A DNA stretch of 64,000 nucleotides. It comes from Planctomycetota bacterium. Its GTDB lineage: Bacteria; Planctomycetota; Phycisphaerae; UBA1845. This document shows, one piece after another, positions 42,101-50,652 of the stretch; the first letter of the stretch is position 1, and every line of letters starts with the position of its first letter. Below the pieces are notes generated by a model, which saw only the letters and a program-made list of their open reading frames with translations, made no database searches and was not told the DNA's origin. A program made the position numbers and the translations under genes. The stretch is taken from the NCBI GenBank assembly GCA_030616775.1, contig JAUWWQ010000016.1, forward strand, positions 1-64,000, in the 5' to 3' direction.

Positions 42101-42605
42101 GGCGGTCGGCGGGTTCGTGGCCTTGCGCATCGTGCACGAGGTCAGCTTGTACGACATCACCTCCCCGATCCAGCAGCTTGACGTGCTGACCATGTTGGGA
42201 TTCGTGATCCTGATCGGAATAGTCGTAAACAACGCCATCCTGATCGTGCACCAGGCACTAAACAACATGCGCCGTGACGGGATGGAGCCGGCGGCGGCCG
42301 TAGCGTTATCTGTGCAAACGCGTACCCGGCCGATATTCATGAGCGCCATGACGTCGATCTTCGGTATGTGTCCGCTGGTCATCATGCCTGGTGCCGGCAG
42401 CGAACTATACCGCGGGCTGGGCAGTGTGGTTCTCGGCGGGCTCCTGGTCTCGACCGTCTTTACCCTCGTTGTCGTGCCGGCCATGTTTACACTCTTCCTC
42501 GATTTCCAGCGGTGGTTGTCTGCGGTGCTCCACTTAACGGAGGTCGCCGAACTCGGACCGGTCGCTGCCCCGGCCGCACCCGCTTCGCGAGGCTCGAAAC
42601 CGTAA
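39105..42605 (+). CDS. RND efflux permease with extra membrane segment
   Basis: 1,166 residues, against about 1,030-1,050 for typical HAE1 permeases. N-terminal helix RFAINNPVKVTVGVILLVLFG, then porter domains, then GMAFAVGMVVDNAIVVLENIYRHR (the proton-relay motif; the second of the usual DD pair is Asn), ASTLTTMAVFLPVI, and near the end VVNNAILIVHQALNNMRRDG and MSAMTSIFGMCPLVIMPGAGSELYRGLG. Residues about 904-962 form two additional apolar helices (PLSIAVLAGIVVLIVAAARL, then AVWTAVVGVILILLGFMVL) just before the usual helix 8 region. Exports unknown substrates by proton antiport. Confidence 0.93.
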   Translation: MGIIRFAINNPVKVTVGVILLVLFGLLSVFQIRVQLTPEVDRPVITVSTHWTGASPQEIETEIVDRQEQKLKNVSSLKKMLSTCSQNRGEIRLEFPVGVNKDTAFRDVSDKLRQVTGYPEEVDEPVVTATDSNMEHTIAWLILYSQAGEDVSRLKTFIEDNVKPILERAEGISDVAVYGGREREVQIEIDPYLLAARGLTYRDVERALRGQNKNISAGTITQSKLDYSYRTIGEYRTVEDVESTIIAYQPGGPVLVRDVATVIDGFKKTLSFVRSKGRPVMALPARRETGANVLVAMANLKKQIELVNREILAPRGLGLELTQVYDETTYIKSAIWLVVKNLFIGGSLAILALVIFLRSSSAVGIIAAAIPISVIGTFLVITLLGRSLNVVLLAGMAFAVGMVVDNAIVVLENIYRHRSMGKSKVEAALDGAREVWGAVLASTLTTMAVFLPVITIQEEAGQLFKDIAIAIASAVGLSLIVSVLVIPPLASRFFHASKAVEAGDKPWRFAVWVSSMVATINQRVSRRFAIVVGLSGAAIIGSLLLMPAAEYLPAGNRNMVFGFLFSPPGYSIDEFRRMATIVEEGDPDDPYDGVRPMWEAELGSPLAQSLPPVEIRLGRDGSTIRTVIPPPLENFFYVSWGGGAFMGSTSKVPTNVRPLEDAMNRAGARIPGVFPMFSQASLFRSGGHRGGNTIDVEIRGDDREEVVRAASAIRSRIMELGYDWPAATPANFDLGRPEVQLVPDRARAADLGLDVRDVGFILRACIDGAFVGEFNDKGDKIDMALTVVGTKGATLQEIGQIPIYSPSGHIVPIASAAEFRRTTAPQEITHIEEMGSVAISVKPKTGVPLQETMQELEDQVIAPLRANGMIPPTVITALAGTADKLTQTQQALIGDFTGIVQRPRLFGLSVPLSIAVLAGIVVLIVAAARLVAGPRIAVWTAVVGVILILLGFMVLNPELPLMLFQSRAILALLITYLLMAALFESFAYPFVIMLSVPLAAVGGFVALRIVHEVSLYDITSPIQQLDVLTMLGFVILIGIVVNNAILIVHQALNNMRRDGMEPAAAVALSVQTRTRPIFMSAMTSIFGMCPLVIMPGAGSELYRGLGSVVLGGLLVSTVFTLVVVPAMFTLFLDFQRWLSAVLHLTEVAELGPVAAPAAPASRGSKP

Positions 42606-42786
42606 TTAGCCCGCGCTAAAGATCAGCCAGCCTACCCCTCGAATGTGCGACCAGGATGATTCCCGCGCATAGGGCTAACCCAGAGCTTGCCCGGTTGTCT
42701 AGATCGGTGAAGATCTACATCCGGGCAAAGCGCGCCGCTCGTACGGCGGTGGGGATGCCGCTCGGAGCCGATTCGGAGGCAAAACT
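42606..42786. other. Intergenic region
   Basis: 180 bases between the permease and a small lipoprotein gene. No element or promoter was recognised. Confidence 0.25.
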
Positions 42787-43017
42787 ATGCGTAGGGTAGC
42801 CTTACTCGCGGTGCTGGCCGGCCTGGCACTGGCCAATCTTGGGTGTATCGTAGTCTTAGGTTCCTGGGACCTTCCGAAGTGCAAATATGTCGTCGAGATC
42901 GACGGAGAACTCTACACCGCCGACCTCAAGACCCACCGCCTGCAAAAGATCGACGCAGAGTGGATAACCGAGACCGAGTCAGTCACCGAAACCGAAACAG
43001 AAGCCGGCGGCGACTAG
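42787..43017 (+). CDS. Small lipoprotein
   Basis: 76 residues. MRRVALLAVLAGLALANLGC is a lipoprotein signal sequence with a Cys at 20; the mature peptide has a WDLPKCKYVVEIDGELYTADLKT segment and an acidic tail (ETESVTETETEAGG). GGAGGCAAAACT precedes the ATG. Function unknown. Confidence 0.75.
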   Translation: MRRVALLAVLAGLALANLGCIVVLGSWDLPKCKYVVEIDGELYTADLKTHRLQKIDAEWITETESVTETETEAGGD

Positions 43018-43150
43018 CGCCGATGGGCAACCGCTGACGCGGCGTCCTGCGACCGGGCAGCAGCCTGACCGCAGGGCCGCTCGACATCCTATGGCCGCAA
43101 CAGTAGTCTGGGGCCGAACGGGTACCCGGACTGCTTGAATTGACCGACCA

Positions 43151-43267
43151 ATGGATGACGCCAAAGACGCTGCCAAGGAAGCCAAAAAGGCCGCCAAGAC
43201 CCAGGCCAAGCTACAGAAGAAACTAGCTAATAAAGGTGCGGAGTCGGCACGCGCCGACGCACCCTAG
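43151..43267 (+). CDS. Putative Ala/Lys-rich small peptide
   Basis: 38 residues, MDDAKDAAKEAKKAAKTQAK and on to ANKGAESARADAP. The composition predicts one long charged helix. There is no strong ribosome binding site, so expression is uncertain. It sits between the lipoprotein gene and a small membrane-protein gene on the same strand. Confidence 0.35.
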   Translation: MDDAKDAAKEAKKAAKTQAKLQKKLANKGAESARADAP

Positions 43268-43279
43268 GTCCCGGCCTCA

Positions 43280-43498
43280 TTGGATGCCACCGTCGAGTCG
43301 GGGACAACGCCTGCCGAACGATCAGCGGCTGCCGCGGAGCGGCAGATCACCCTCCAACGGTACCGGGTATGGATCTCCCTGCTCATAGCCTTGCTTGCAC
43401 TGGTCACTTTCCTGGTTGCCGCCAAACCATGGACCCTCCTTGACGGCTCCACCCGCCATCCTGACGTCCCCACGACCGCTGCCAACGATTCCTCGTGA
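43280..43498 (+). CDS. Small single-pass membrane protein
   Basis: 72 residues if started at TTG 43280; no ATG is available in frame. RYRVWISLLIALLALVTFLVAA is a membrane helix between an Ala/Glu-rich cytoplasmic segment and a short polar tail. Unknown function. It follows the small peptide by 12 bases and precedes the dehydrogenase gene. Confidence 0.5.
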   Translation: MDATVESGTTPAERSAAAAERQITLQRYRVWISLLIALLALVTFLVAAKPWTLLDGSTRHPDVPTTAANDSS

Positions 43499-43576
43499 GC
43501 GAGATTGCCCGTATGGCTGGCGGCATACCACCAGCCACCATTGACCGACATCACCGGCAAGCTCAGGAGCATGAAT

Positions 43577-44461
43577 ATGATGGACTCGACGCTCGGCATC
43601 ATCGGAACCGGAATCATGGGCGAGCCGATGGCCCGCAATCTCTTGCGAGCCGGCTATACGGTGTGCGTGTACAACCGCACGCGGGCCAAGGCCGAGGCAC
43701 TGCTGACCGAGGGAGCCACCTGGAGGGACTGTCCCGCCGCCCTGGCGAAGGATGTTGACGTGGTGATCTCGATCGTGAGTGATTCACCGGACGTCGAGTC
43801 CGTCTATCTCGGACCCCACGGGGTGTGCGAGACCCTGCGCAACGGGATGTTGTGCATCGACATGTCCACGATTGCGCCGGAGGTCACGCGGACGATTGCG
43901 GATGAAGTCAGAAAACGCGGTAGCTCCTTCGTCGATGCTCCGGTCTCTGGAGGGAAGACCGGAGCTGAGGCGGGAACACTTTCGATCATGGTCGGCGGTG
44001 ACAGCCGCGATGTTGCGCGAGCCAAGGCGATCTTCGACGTGCTCGGAAAGTTGACGGTGCACTGCGGCCCGGTGGGCAACGGCCAGCTCACCAAGCTCTG
44101 CAACCAGCTACTGTGCGGGCTGAATCTTCTCGGCGTTTGTGAGGCCGTAATCTTTGCCAAACGGGTTGGACTTGATCCCGGCACGATGCTTGAAGCGGTG
44201 TCGAAAGGGGCGGCTGGTTCCTGGGCCCTGGATAACCTCGGTCCTCGAATGCTGGCCAGGGACTTTGCCCCCATGTTCATGATCGACTTGCAGCAGAAAG
44301 ATCTCCGGATTGCGCTTTTGACCGCCTTGGGAAACGGCATTCCCCTGCCGGGTACGTCCCTGGTCTCGCAACTCCTTACAGCGAACCAGGCGGCTGGCGA
44401 GGGACGCGAAGGAACCCAGGCAATGGTGAAGACTCTGGAACGCCTCGCCCGTCTCGAATGA
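43577..44461 (+). CDS. NAD(P)-dependent beta-hydroxyacid dehydrogenase
   Basis: About 295 residues. GIIGTGIMGEPMARNLLRAGYTVCVYNRT is the dinucleotide-binding site with the Arg/Asn-Arg-Thr pattern suggesting NADP preference; FVDAPVSGGKTGAEAGTLSIMVGG is the substrate-binding signature of 3-hydroxyisobutyrate/tartronate semialdehyde/glyoxylate-succinic semialdehyde reductases, and GNGQLTKLCNQLLCG holds the catalytic Lys. Start ATG 43577 has AGGAG at 43565-43569, seven bases away; ATG 43571 is too close to it. The precise substrate is not decided by sequence. Confidence 0.92.
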   Translation: MMDSTLGIIGTGIMGEPMARNLLRAGYTVCVYNRTRAKAEALLTEGATWRDCPAALAKDVDVVISIVSDSPDVESVYLGPHGVCETLRNGMLCIDMSTIAPEVTRTIADEVRKRGSSFVDAPVSGGKTGAEAGTLSIMVGGDSRDVARAKAIFDVLGKLTVHCGPVGNGQLTKLCNQLLCGLNLLGVCEAVIFAKRVGLDPGTMLEAVSKGAAGSWALDNLGPRMLARDFAPMFMIDLQQKDLRIALLTALGNGIPLPGTSLVSQLLTANQAAGEGREGTQAMVKTLERLARLE

Positions 44462-45380
44462 AGGCCCGGCGAGAACGCCACAATTCGGTCGGCGGCTTTT
44501 TCTGGGTTATTCACCCGGTCGGTATCGTGGCCGGTGACATTGCCACTCGAGACTGGTCGGTCACCAGTTAGATGGTTTGAGAGTTTTAACAGGTGTGATG
44601 CCGGATATATACAAACATCCGGCTCCGCCACCCCGGCCCAGGCGCGTCGCCGGATGTTTCTCCCCCTCCACAATATCTCACAGGCTCCTGGGTGTTCGCC
44701 ACGATTGATTGGCTTAACCAAGTCGCCCGGCAGGGAAAGTCTTGCCCTGCGCACACCCCGCACATATTAGATTCTTTCCCCTCCTAGCTTGTCCCCTCGT
44801 TATCCGGATCCGAATATGACAACTAGCTGACGCTCCGCCCGCGAACGGACTTCCTCAATCAGCCACTTGAACATCCCGCATATTACCCGGATACTCCGAT
44901 CATTGTCAAACCTATATTTCCCACATTCTCATTTTTTTCTAGTTGCTCATCTTGAACAACCCCGTGCTAAACGCGTCAACGGACTACGCTGAGGCAGCAA
45001 TACAAGAAACTCACAGGCGCCGCCGCGCAACCCAGAGTCCAGTCACAATGTCAACCAGCGCTTGCTAGGGCACTGATCCAGCGTTATTCTTGCCACCCGC
45101 CGAGCCATGGCCGTTGAACGCAAGGATTTGTGAGTTTCCGGATGCTGTGCTCCGAATGCGTCCAGTCCACTCTCGCCGCTGCCAAGCGGAACAATGCCGG
45201 CCTAGCCCTTCGACGGTCGTGATCGGCAGCTCTGTGACGAGCTCCACGTCCTATCTGGTAAAATAGTTAAACTAAGCCCATCTTCACCCTGGAGACGTGA
45301 GGGTGCAGCCTCCAGCCCGCGCTCGTTACGGTGCATTGCCGCCGGGCTGCCATTGGCTATGCAGAGCCCGATGTCCGTCC
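44462..45380. other. Long non-coding stretch
   Basis: About 920 bases between the dehydrogenase and the ClC gene. The hairpin GCCGGAT...ATCCGGC at about 44599-44622 and an AT-rich portion with a T7 run near 44930 are visible. A 60-codon GTG frame on the minus strand (45247-45065, VELVTELPITTVEGLG...) lacks a good ribosome binding site and I do not call it. No RNA gene was recognised. Confidence 0.4.
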
Positions 45381-47207
45381 TCACATGGTTTGGCGGTCCA
45401 GTTCCTCCTGGTAGCGGCGCATAACGGCCTGACGGGTGATCAGGCCTTCGACGTGCGTACTGTCGGTCGGATCAGCCACGGGCAGCGACTCGACGTCGCT
45501 GCGGGCGAACTTGTCCAGGACTACGTCGAGGGTCTCACGAGTCGTGACAGTGGGTACACCCGAACGGAGCAGCTCGCCAACGAGCAACAGCGAGACCGCC
45601 TCCGGCTGCAAAAGGGCCGTACGCACGTCCTGGCCCGTCACCATTCCCTGGTAGATGCCTCGTTCGTCGACGACCACGAAGTCGACGGCGTCGGTCTTCC
45701 CGGCCACCTCGATCAGAGTCTGCAGCGGATCCTCGGGATGGACGCACTGGGCACTTAGCCGTTCCACCTCATCGACCGTGATGCGCCGAAGGATGGTGAG
45801 GTCCGTAACCGTCCCTACACGTACGCCTCGGCGTCGCAGCTTCAGCGTGTAGATGCTGTCACGAAGCAGGAACTGCGCCCCTGCTGTCGCGATAATCGCG
45901 GCGAACATTACGGGTAGAATAACCTTTGGTTCGCGGGTCATCTCGTACAGCATGACGATGGCGGTCAGCGGGGCGTGCGTCGTGCCTGCCACCAGGGCTG
46001 CCGCTCCGACCAGCGCGTAGGCATTCGCGCTGGACACGTGGATCACACCCAGCTTGGCTAGCGTCAGACCGAAGGCGCCCCCCAAAGTGGCCCCCAAGAG
46101 CAACGACGGGGCGAAGACGCCGCCCGACCCTCCGCTGCCAAGCGTGAAGCAGGTGGCAAGAAGCTTCACGGCGAACAGCACCAGCAATCCGATTATGGTC
46201 ATCTGGAACAGGTCTCGACCGAGGGTGGCTTGAATCGCCGGATAGCCGTTACCGAAGAACCCCGGCATCTGATGGGAGCCGGCCGCCCACACGTACACCA
46301 TCCCGGTGATTCCCAGGCCGATCGCCCCAAGAGCCGGCTTGTACTGCTCGGGGAACTTGATCCGGTCAGCCAAGTCCTCGGTAAGGTAGAGCCCACGAAT
46401 GAACACGACCGCCGCCAAGGCACTGAGAACGCCCAGGATCAGGAACAATGGGAGCTCGACACCGACGAACTCATAACCGACGTCGCGCAGGACCTGGACC
46501 TCGAAGATAGCCGCATCTTCCAAGCGCAGGGCGTGCATGACCGAGCAACTGATCACGCTGCTGAAAACGACGGGTGAGAACGTCCGAAACGAGAAATCCT
46601 TGAGGAAAATCTCCAGCGCAAAAAGCACGCCGGCAATCGGAGCGTTGAAGATAGCGGCGATACCCGCAGAGACCCCGCAGGCCACCACGATGCCCCGCTG
46701 CCGCCGCTGGATTCGAAGGGCTTGCCCGACACTGCTCCCGATGGCCGCTCCGATTTGGATGATGGGCCCTTCCGTCCCCGCCGATCCCCCTGACCCGATG
46801 GTCAAGGCGCTGGCGACCGCCTTGGCCGCTGCCACTCGGGGGCGAATCTCGCCCCCCTTGCGATAAAGGGCGTCCATCACCTCGGGAACGCCGTGGCCTT
46901 TGGCCTCACGAGCGAAGAAGTAGGTGATGTGGCCAACCACAACGGCTCCGATCGTGGGCAGCAGAACGAGCATCCACGCCCGGCCCGCGTATAGCCCGCC
47001 GTATTCCCCGTGACCGTACGCATACTCCCGTGCGATCTCGATCAAGTAGAAAAACAGGTGGGCAAAGATCCCCGTTGCAGCCCCGATAAGGATCGAGACC
47101 AGGATCAGGAACGTCTCGTCGGCAACACCGATTCTCGTGATGGCCTGGCGGAAGCGGATACGAAGCCGCTGGCTGCGAACCGCAAATCTCTTCAACTGAC
47201 GGGTCAT
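45381..47207 (-). CDS. ClC-family chloride channel/transporter with CBS domains
   Basis: 608 residues from ATG 47207 (MTRQLKRFAVRSQRLRIRF). Selectivity-filter segments are GHGVPEVMDAL (first motif), IGSGGSAGTEGPIIQIGAAIG (GxEGP with the gating Glu) and LGSGGSGGVFAPSLLLGATLGG (GxFxP). About ten further helices surround them. Residues from about 465 form two CBS domains (DAVDFVVVDERGIYQGMVTGQDV, SVESLPVADPTDSTHVEGLITR), which usually bind adenine nucleotides. It transports chloride or a similar anion across the inner membrane. The longer frame to 47294 reaches into the divergent gene's region. Confidence 0.94.
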   Translation of the reverse strand: MTRQLKRFAVRSQRLRIRFRQAITRIGVADETFLILVSILIGAATGIFAHLFFYLIEIAREYAYGHGEYGGLYAGRAWMLVLLPTIGAVVVGHITYFFAREAKGHGVPEVMDALYRKGGEIRPRVAAAKAVASALTIGSGGSAGTEGPIIQIGAAIGSSVGQALRIQRRQRGIVVACGVSAGIAAIFNAPIAGVLFALEIFLKDFSFRTFSPVVFSSVISCSVMHALRLEDAAIFEVQVLRDVGYEFVGVELPLFLILGVLSALAAVVFIRGLYLTEDLADRIKFPEQYKPALGAIGLGITGMVYVWAAGSHQMPGFFGNGYPAIQATLGRDLFQMTIIGLLVLFAVKLLATCFTLGSGGSGGVFAPSLLLGATLGGAFGLTLAKLGVIHVSSANAYALVGAAALVAGTTHAPLTAIVMLYEMTREPKVILPVMFAAIIATAGAQFLLRDSIYTLKLRRRGVRVGTVTDLTILRRITVDEVERLSAQCVHPEDPLQTLIEVAGKTDAVDFVVVDERGIYQGMVTGQDVRTALLQPEAVSLLLVGELLRSGVPTVTTRETLDVVLDKFARSDVESLPVADPTDSTHVEGLITRQAVMRRYQEELDRQTM

Positions 47208-47347
47208 AGCACTTGGTATTGACTCTCGACCACAAACGAACCGAGCACCGTAACAACCGGCGTCTACCGCCGCAAGAAGACATGCAGGCATCAACGAGAT
47301 TTGTATTGCGACCCGCTCCTCTCACCTGGACCCGCGCTCGCTACGGC

Positions 47348-47911
47348 ATGGGGCTCGCCGTCCGGCTGTTGAACGTCTATAATGGCTTCGTGGGCCGGAT
47401 GATCCAACCGTCACAGGGGCGTGATGTCTACATCGCTCCGACTGCATACGTAGGCGGTGACGTGCGTTTGGGCGATCAATCAACAGTGATGCACTTCGTC
47501 GTCATCCGCGGTGATATTGCACCGATCCGTATCGGGGCGCGCGTCAACGTTCAGGACGGCGCCGTTCTGCACACCGCGGATGGGACTCCCTTGGACATTG
47601 CCGACGACGTCAGCATCGGTCACCGGGCCGTCGTGCATTGCCGAAAGGTCGGCCCGCGAACACTCATCGGGATCGGGGCGATCCTATTGGATGATTGCCA
47701 GATCGGCGCCTGCTGCATTATCGCCGCTGGGACCGTGGTAGCTCCGGGCACTACGATTCCAGACGGTTCGGTGGTGATGGGGGTGCCTGGCCAAATCGTC
47801 CGGGAGACCAGCGAAAGCGACCTGAACACGATCGACCAGGCCGTACAAAGCTATATCAAGATCGGCCGTGTTCATGGCACAGGGCGATACCCCAATATTG
47901 CCGCGTCGTGA
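47348..47911 (+). CDS. Gamma-carbonic-anhydrase-family hexapeptide protein
   Basis: A left-handed beta-helix: IAPTAYVGGDVRLGDQSTVMHFVVIRGDIAPIRIGARVNVQDGAVLHT and DDVSIGHRAVVHCRKVGPRTLIGIGAILLDDCQIGACCIIAAGTVV show the (I/V)GxxxxI repeats. His residues at the two GH/VH positions could bind the metal at subunit interfaces. Start uncertain: ATG 47348 (188 residues) or ATG 47282 (about 210). Whether it has carbonic anhydrase activity is not known; many relatives do not. Confidence 0.85.
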   Translation: MGLAVRLLNVYNGFVGRMIQPSQGRDVYIAPTAYVGGDVRLGDQSTVMHFVVIRGDIAPIRIGARVNVQDGAVLHTADGTPLDIADDVSIGHRAVVHCRKVGPRTLIGIGAILLDDCQIGACCIIAAGTVVAPGTTIPDGSVVMGVPGQIVRETSESDLNTIDQAVQSYIKIGRVHGTGRYPNIAAS

Positions 47912-48263
47912 CCGAATCCAGACCGGGTGGTGGTGTCGCCGTCCACTAGCGTCCCGTATAGCCCGCTGGGCGGACCGCAGCAGGTGATCCAGGGCCGGAT
48001 CTTGCCATAACCTTAGGTTCGCTGCGTGGTTATAAATAGCGGGTGAAATTGCAATGGCCGAGGCAACGCTTATGGGACACACTACACAGGGACGACCCAC
48101 CCCCGGGGATGGCGGGCCTCCCCGTACCGCCCTGTGTGAAACTCGGAGTTTATTGCAAACTCCATCCAGCCTGGAACGTCTGTAAAGATAGGCAGAAGGC
48201 GTAACTGCCAGTTCGTTGGAGGCCCTCGGGTGGGCGTCAGCCCGATAGGAAAAGCCGTCACCG
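47912..48263. other. Intergenic region with hairpins
   Basis: About 350 bases before the kinase gene. GGAGTTT-ATTGC-AAACTCC at 48145-48163 is a perfect stem, and ACACAGGG/CCCTGTGT arms at about 48083-48138 bound a GC-rich loop. The segment just before the kinase also folds (TGGGCGTCAGCCC). I cannot identify a known riboswitch. Confidence 0.35.
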
Positions 48264-50648
48264 GTGAGCCAGGGATCTGACAATCAATCTGCAGGCGACG
48301 GCGGGCATGCGCCGGACGCGTCGACGCCCCAGCCGACCATCCTGGGCGATTTCGAGCTTCGTGGGGAGATCGGCCGGGGCGGGATGGGTACGGTGTACGA
48401 GGCCTGGCAGCGGTCGCTCAAGCGCACCGTGGCCGTGAAAGTCCTGGGCCATCAGGTCAGCTCCTCACCTGCGGCTGTGCTGCGTTTTCAGCGTGAGGCG
48501 CAGGCGGCCGCCAGGCTACGTCACCCCAACATCATCCCGATCTTCGCCCTTGGTGAGGAGGAGGGAACCTACTATTACTCCATGGAGCTTATTGACGGGC
48601 GTGGCCTTAACGCGATCATCGCCGAGAGCCGCGATCGCCAGGTTGCTGATACCGCCACTTCCGATCTCGCCGAGACGCTTCCGCTGGGCACCGCTGCCAA
48701 AAGCGGGGACCGCGCCGTGGGGTCTACCGATGGGCAACCCGTGGCCGACCGCTCGGATCTCGAAAAGGATACGGAGGCTGCGCCGAGTTCCTATTCCGAG
48801 GCTCACACCTCGGAGGAATACTTCACTACCGTCGCGCAACACATCGCTGCGATTGCCGACGCGTTGGGTTATGCCCATCAACAGGGCGTGATCCATCGTG
48901 ACATCAAGCCGCACAATTTGATTCTAGGTAGTGACGGCAAAATGAGTATCTCTGATTTTGGCCTGGCGCGGCTCGCGGAGCAGCCCGGCGTCACGATCAC
49001 CGGTGAGCTGATCGGTTCGCCGCTCTACATGTCGCCGGAGCAGGTCAAGGGTGACCCCACCAAGGTGGATCATCGCACCGATATCTGCTCACTCGGTGCG
49101 ACAATGTACGAATGGCTTACGCTCACGCCGCCATACCCTGGAAAGACACGTGAGCAGGTCATCAGCAAGATCCTAACGTCGGAGCCCGCACCACTGCGGG
49201 CGCACAACCCAACTATCCCTATAGACCTGGAGACCATCTGCCTGAAGGCGATTGAGCGGGATCGTCACCGGCGCTACCAGAAGGCCGAGGAGCTGCGTGA
49301 CGATCTTACGCGGTTCATTGGCAACCAACCCATCAGGGCAAGACGGGCCGGCCTGGGGACAAGGGTGACGAGGTTCATCGCCCGTCATCAACTCGCGTCA
49401 CTCGGTACGGCAGCGGCACTAGTTGCGCTGACCCTCGGGTTGGCGTTGTTGTCCAAACATCGTGAGGTTGCGTCGCAGACGGCAGCCGCCGAACAGGCCG
49501 ATAGAGTCCTCGATGTGTTCAGCAAGCTCCCGCTCGAGATCGGCGGTCCCCTTCGCGTAGCGGAGGCCGCCGTTCCAATGCTTGAAGGCGTCATTCAAAG
49601 CAGGCAGGACATGCTGGGCCCAGAAGGCGAGGCTCAGCCCGAAGGGGCCAACCCTGCCGCCGTGAGTACGCCGCTGGGGATTGCCCGACGGGCTGTGGGC
49701 GAGTTCTACCGGGCCGTTGCCCCCGAGGGTTGGCCGGCCTCGGCCGGGGGTCAGCCGGCCGAATCTTCGGCCCTCGTGAGGCTGGCGGTCGAACGTTGGG
49801 AGGCAGAGCCCGCTGTGGCTGCCGAGCTTTTGGATGCCCATTTGGAGCGGCAGCCGATCGATTTTCCGGCTAGGCAACTGCGTACGGCCCTGCGTGGCCG
49901 GCTCGGGCGGTACCAGGAGATGCTGGAGGATGCAGAGGGCCTGGTTCGGCTACGACCCGATCAGCCAAATGCCTTTGCGTGGCGGGGGCTCGCCAATCTG
50001 CTCCTCAGGCACAACACACAAAGCCTGTCCGACCTGGACCGAGCAGCTGAGCTTGGCGGATTCCCGCCCTGGACCGCGACACTTCAAGGGCTTACCCTGG
50101 CTCAGGCCAACCGGTGGATCGAAGCCATTTCGGCTTTCGACGACGCTCTGGAGGCTGAGCCTGATCTTGTCGTGGCACTTCTTGGGCGGGCGAGCGCCCG
50201 AGCGAGCCTGGGCAATACAGTCGGAGCCGTAACCGACCTCACGCGCGTCATCGAACTCGAGCCCGAAAACGCCGACACGTTGGCACTGCGCGGCGATCGT
50301 AACGTCGAGCTGCAAGACTATAAGGCTGCAGAACGCGACTACGAACGAGCCATGGAGATCGCCGGGCAGACCCCCTCGATGGTGGTCCGATATCTGTTCG
50401 CTCTCTCTCGCAGCAGGGACTTGATGCAACGAAGCGGGGAGGAGCCCCAGCCTCTCGGAGACCGCGATCTGGAGACCGAGCCGGTCGGGTCGCCCGACAG
50501 GTCATCCTCGGCCAGCCCGGTGTTTGACTGGTTGTCCCGCCTGTTGTCACCACATCATCCGTGGCAGCCGAGGGTAACGCAGACAGCGGCAGGATCGAGG
50601 CACATCAGCTTTCGCCTCGGCGGTCGCAGACCGCTGGCAGCACGGTGA
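48264..50648 (+). CDS. Membrane Ser/Thr protein kinase with periplasmic TPR region
   Basis: 794 residues, GTG start with AGGAAAA upstream. Kinase domain residues 28-350: GRGGMGTVYEA (37-47), VAVKV Lys 59, HRDIKPHNLIL (211-221), DFGLARL (231), GSPLYMSPEQ. Between the hinge (YYYSMELIDGRGL) and the catalytic loop is a low-complexity insert of about 60 residues. One membrane helix at 378-397. The outside part has TPR-like repeats, e.g. LEDAEGLVRLRPDQPNAFAWRGLANLLLRHN and RDYERAMEIAGQTPSMV. DICSLG has Cys where Tyr/Trp is normal. Likely an envelope-sensing kinase; substrates unknown. Confidence 0.93.
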   Translation: MSQGSDNQSAGDGGHAPDASTPQPTILGDFELRGEIGRGGMGTVYEAWQRSLKRTVAVKVLGHQVSSSPAAVLRFQREAQAAARLRHPNIIPIFALGEEEGTYYYSMELIDGRGLNAIIAESRDRQVADTATSDLAETLPLGTAAKSGDRAVGSTDGQPVADRSDLEKDTEAAPSSYSEAHTSEEYFTTVAQHIAAIADALGYAHQQGVIHRDIKPHNLILGSDGKMSISDFGLARLAEQPGVTITGELIGSPLYMSPEQVKGDPTKVDHRTDICSLGATMYEWLTLTPPYPGKTREQVISKILTSEPAPLRAHNPTIPIDLETICLKAIERDRHRRYQKAEELRDDLTRFIGNQPIRARRAGLGTRVTRFIARHQLASLGTAAALVALTLGLALLSKHREVASQTAAAEQADRVLDVFSKLPLEIGGPLRVAEAAVPMLEGVIQSRQDMLGPEGEAQPEGANPAAVSTPLGIARRAVGEFYRAVAPEGWPASAGGQPAESSALVRLAVERWEAEPAVAAELLDAHLERQPIDFPARQLRTALRGRLGRYQEMLEDAEGLVRLRPDQPNAFAWRGLANLLLRHNTQSLSDLDRAAELGGFPPWTATLQGLTLAQANRWIEAISAFDDALEAEPDLVVALLGRASARASLGNTVGAVTDLTRVIELEPENADTLALRGDRNVELQDYKAAERDYERAMEIAGQTPSMVVRYLFALSRSRDLMQRSGEEPQPLGDRDLETEPVGSPDRSSSASPVFDWLSRLLSPHHPWQPRVTQTAAGSRHISFRLGGRRPLAAR

Positions 50649-50652
50649 GTCC

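Noticed and set aside
41304-42251. 315-codon open frame on the minus strand
   Set aside because: Antisense to the RND permease; its composition (His, Asp, Gln runs) is artefactual.
37800-42605. Full tripartite efflux operon including TolC
   Set aside because: Only the adaptor and permease are present; genes on both sides are unrelated.
48160-48263. c-di-GMP (GEMM) riboswitch before the kinase gene
   Set aside because: Some local folding is possible, but the conserved GEMM core bases could not be matched.
47684-48283. 199-codon open frame on the minus strand
   Set aside because: Overlaps the gamma-carbonic-anhydrase gene in antisense and crosses intergenic hairpins; no recognisable motif.
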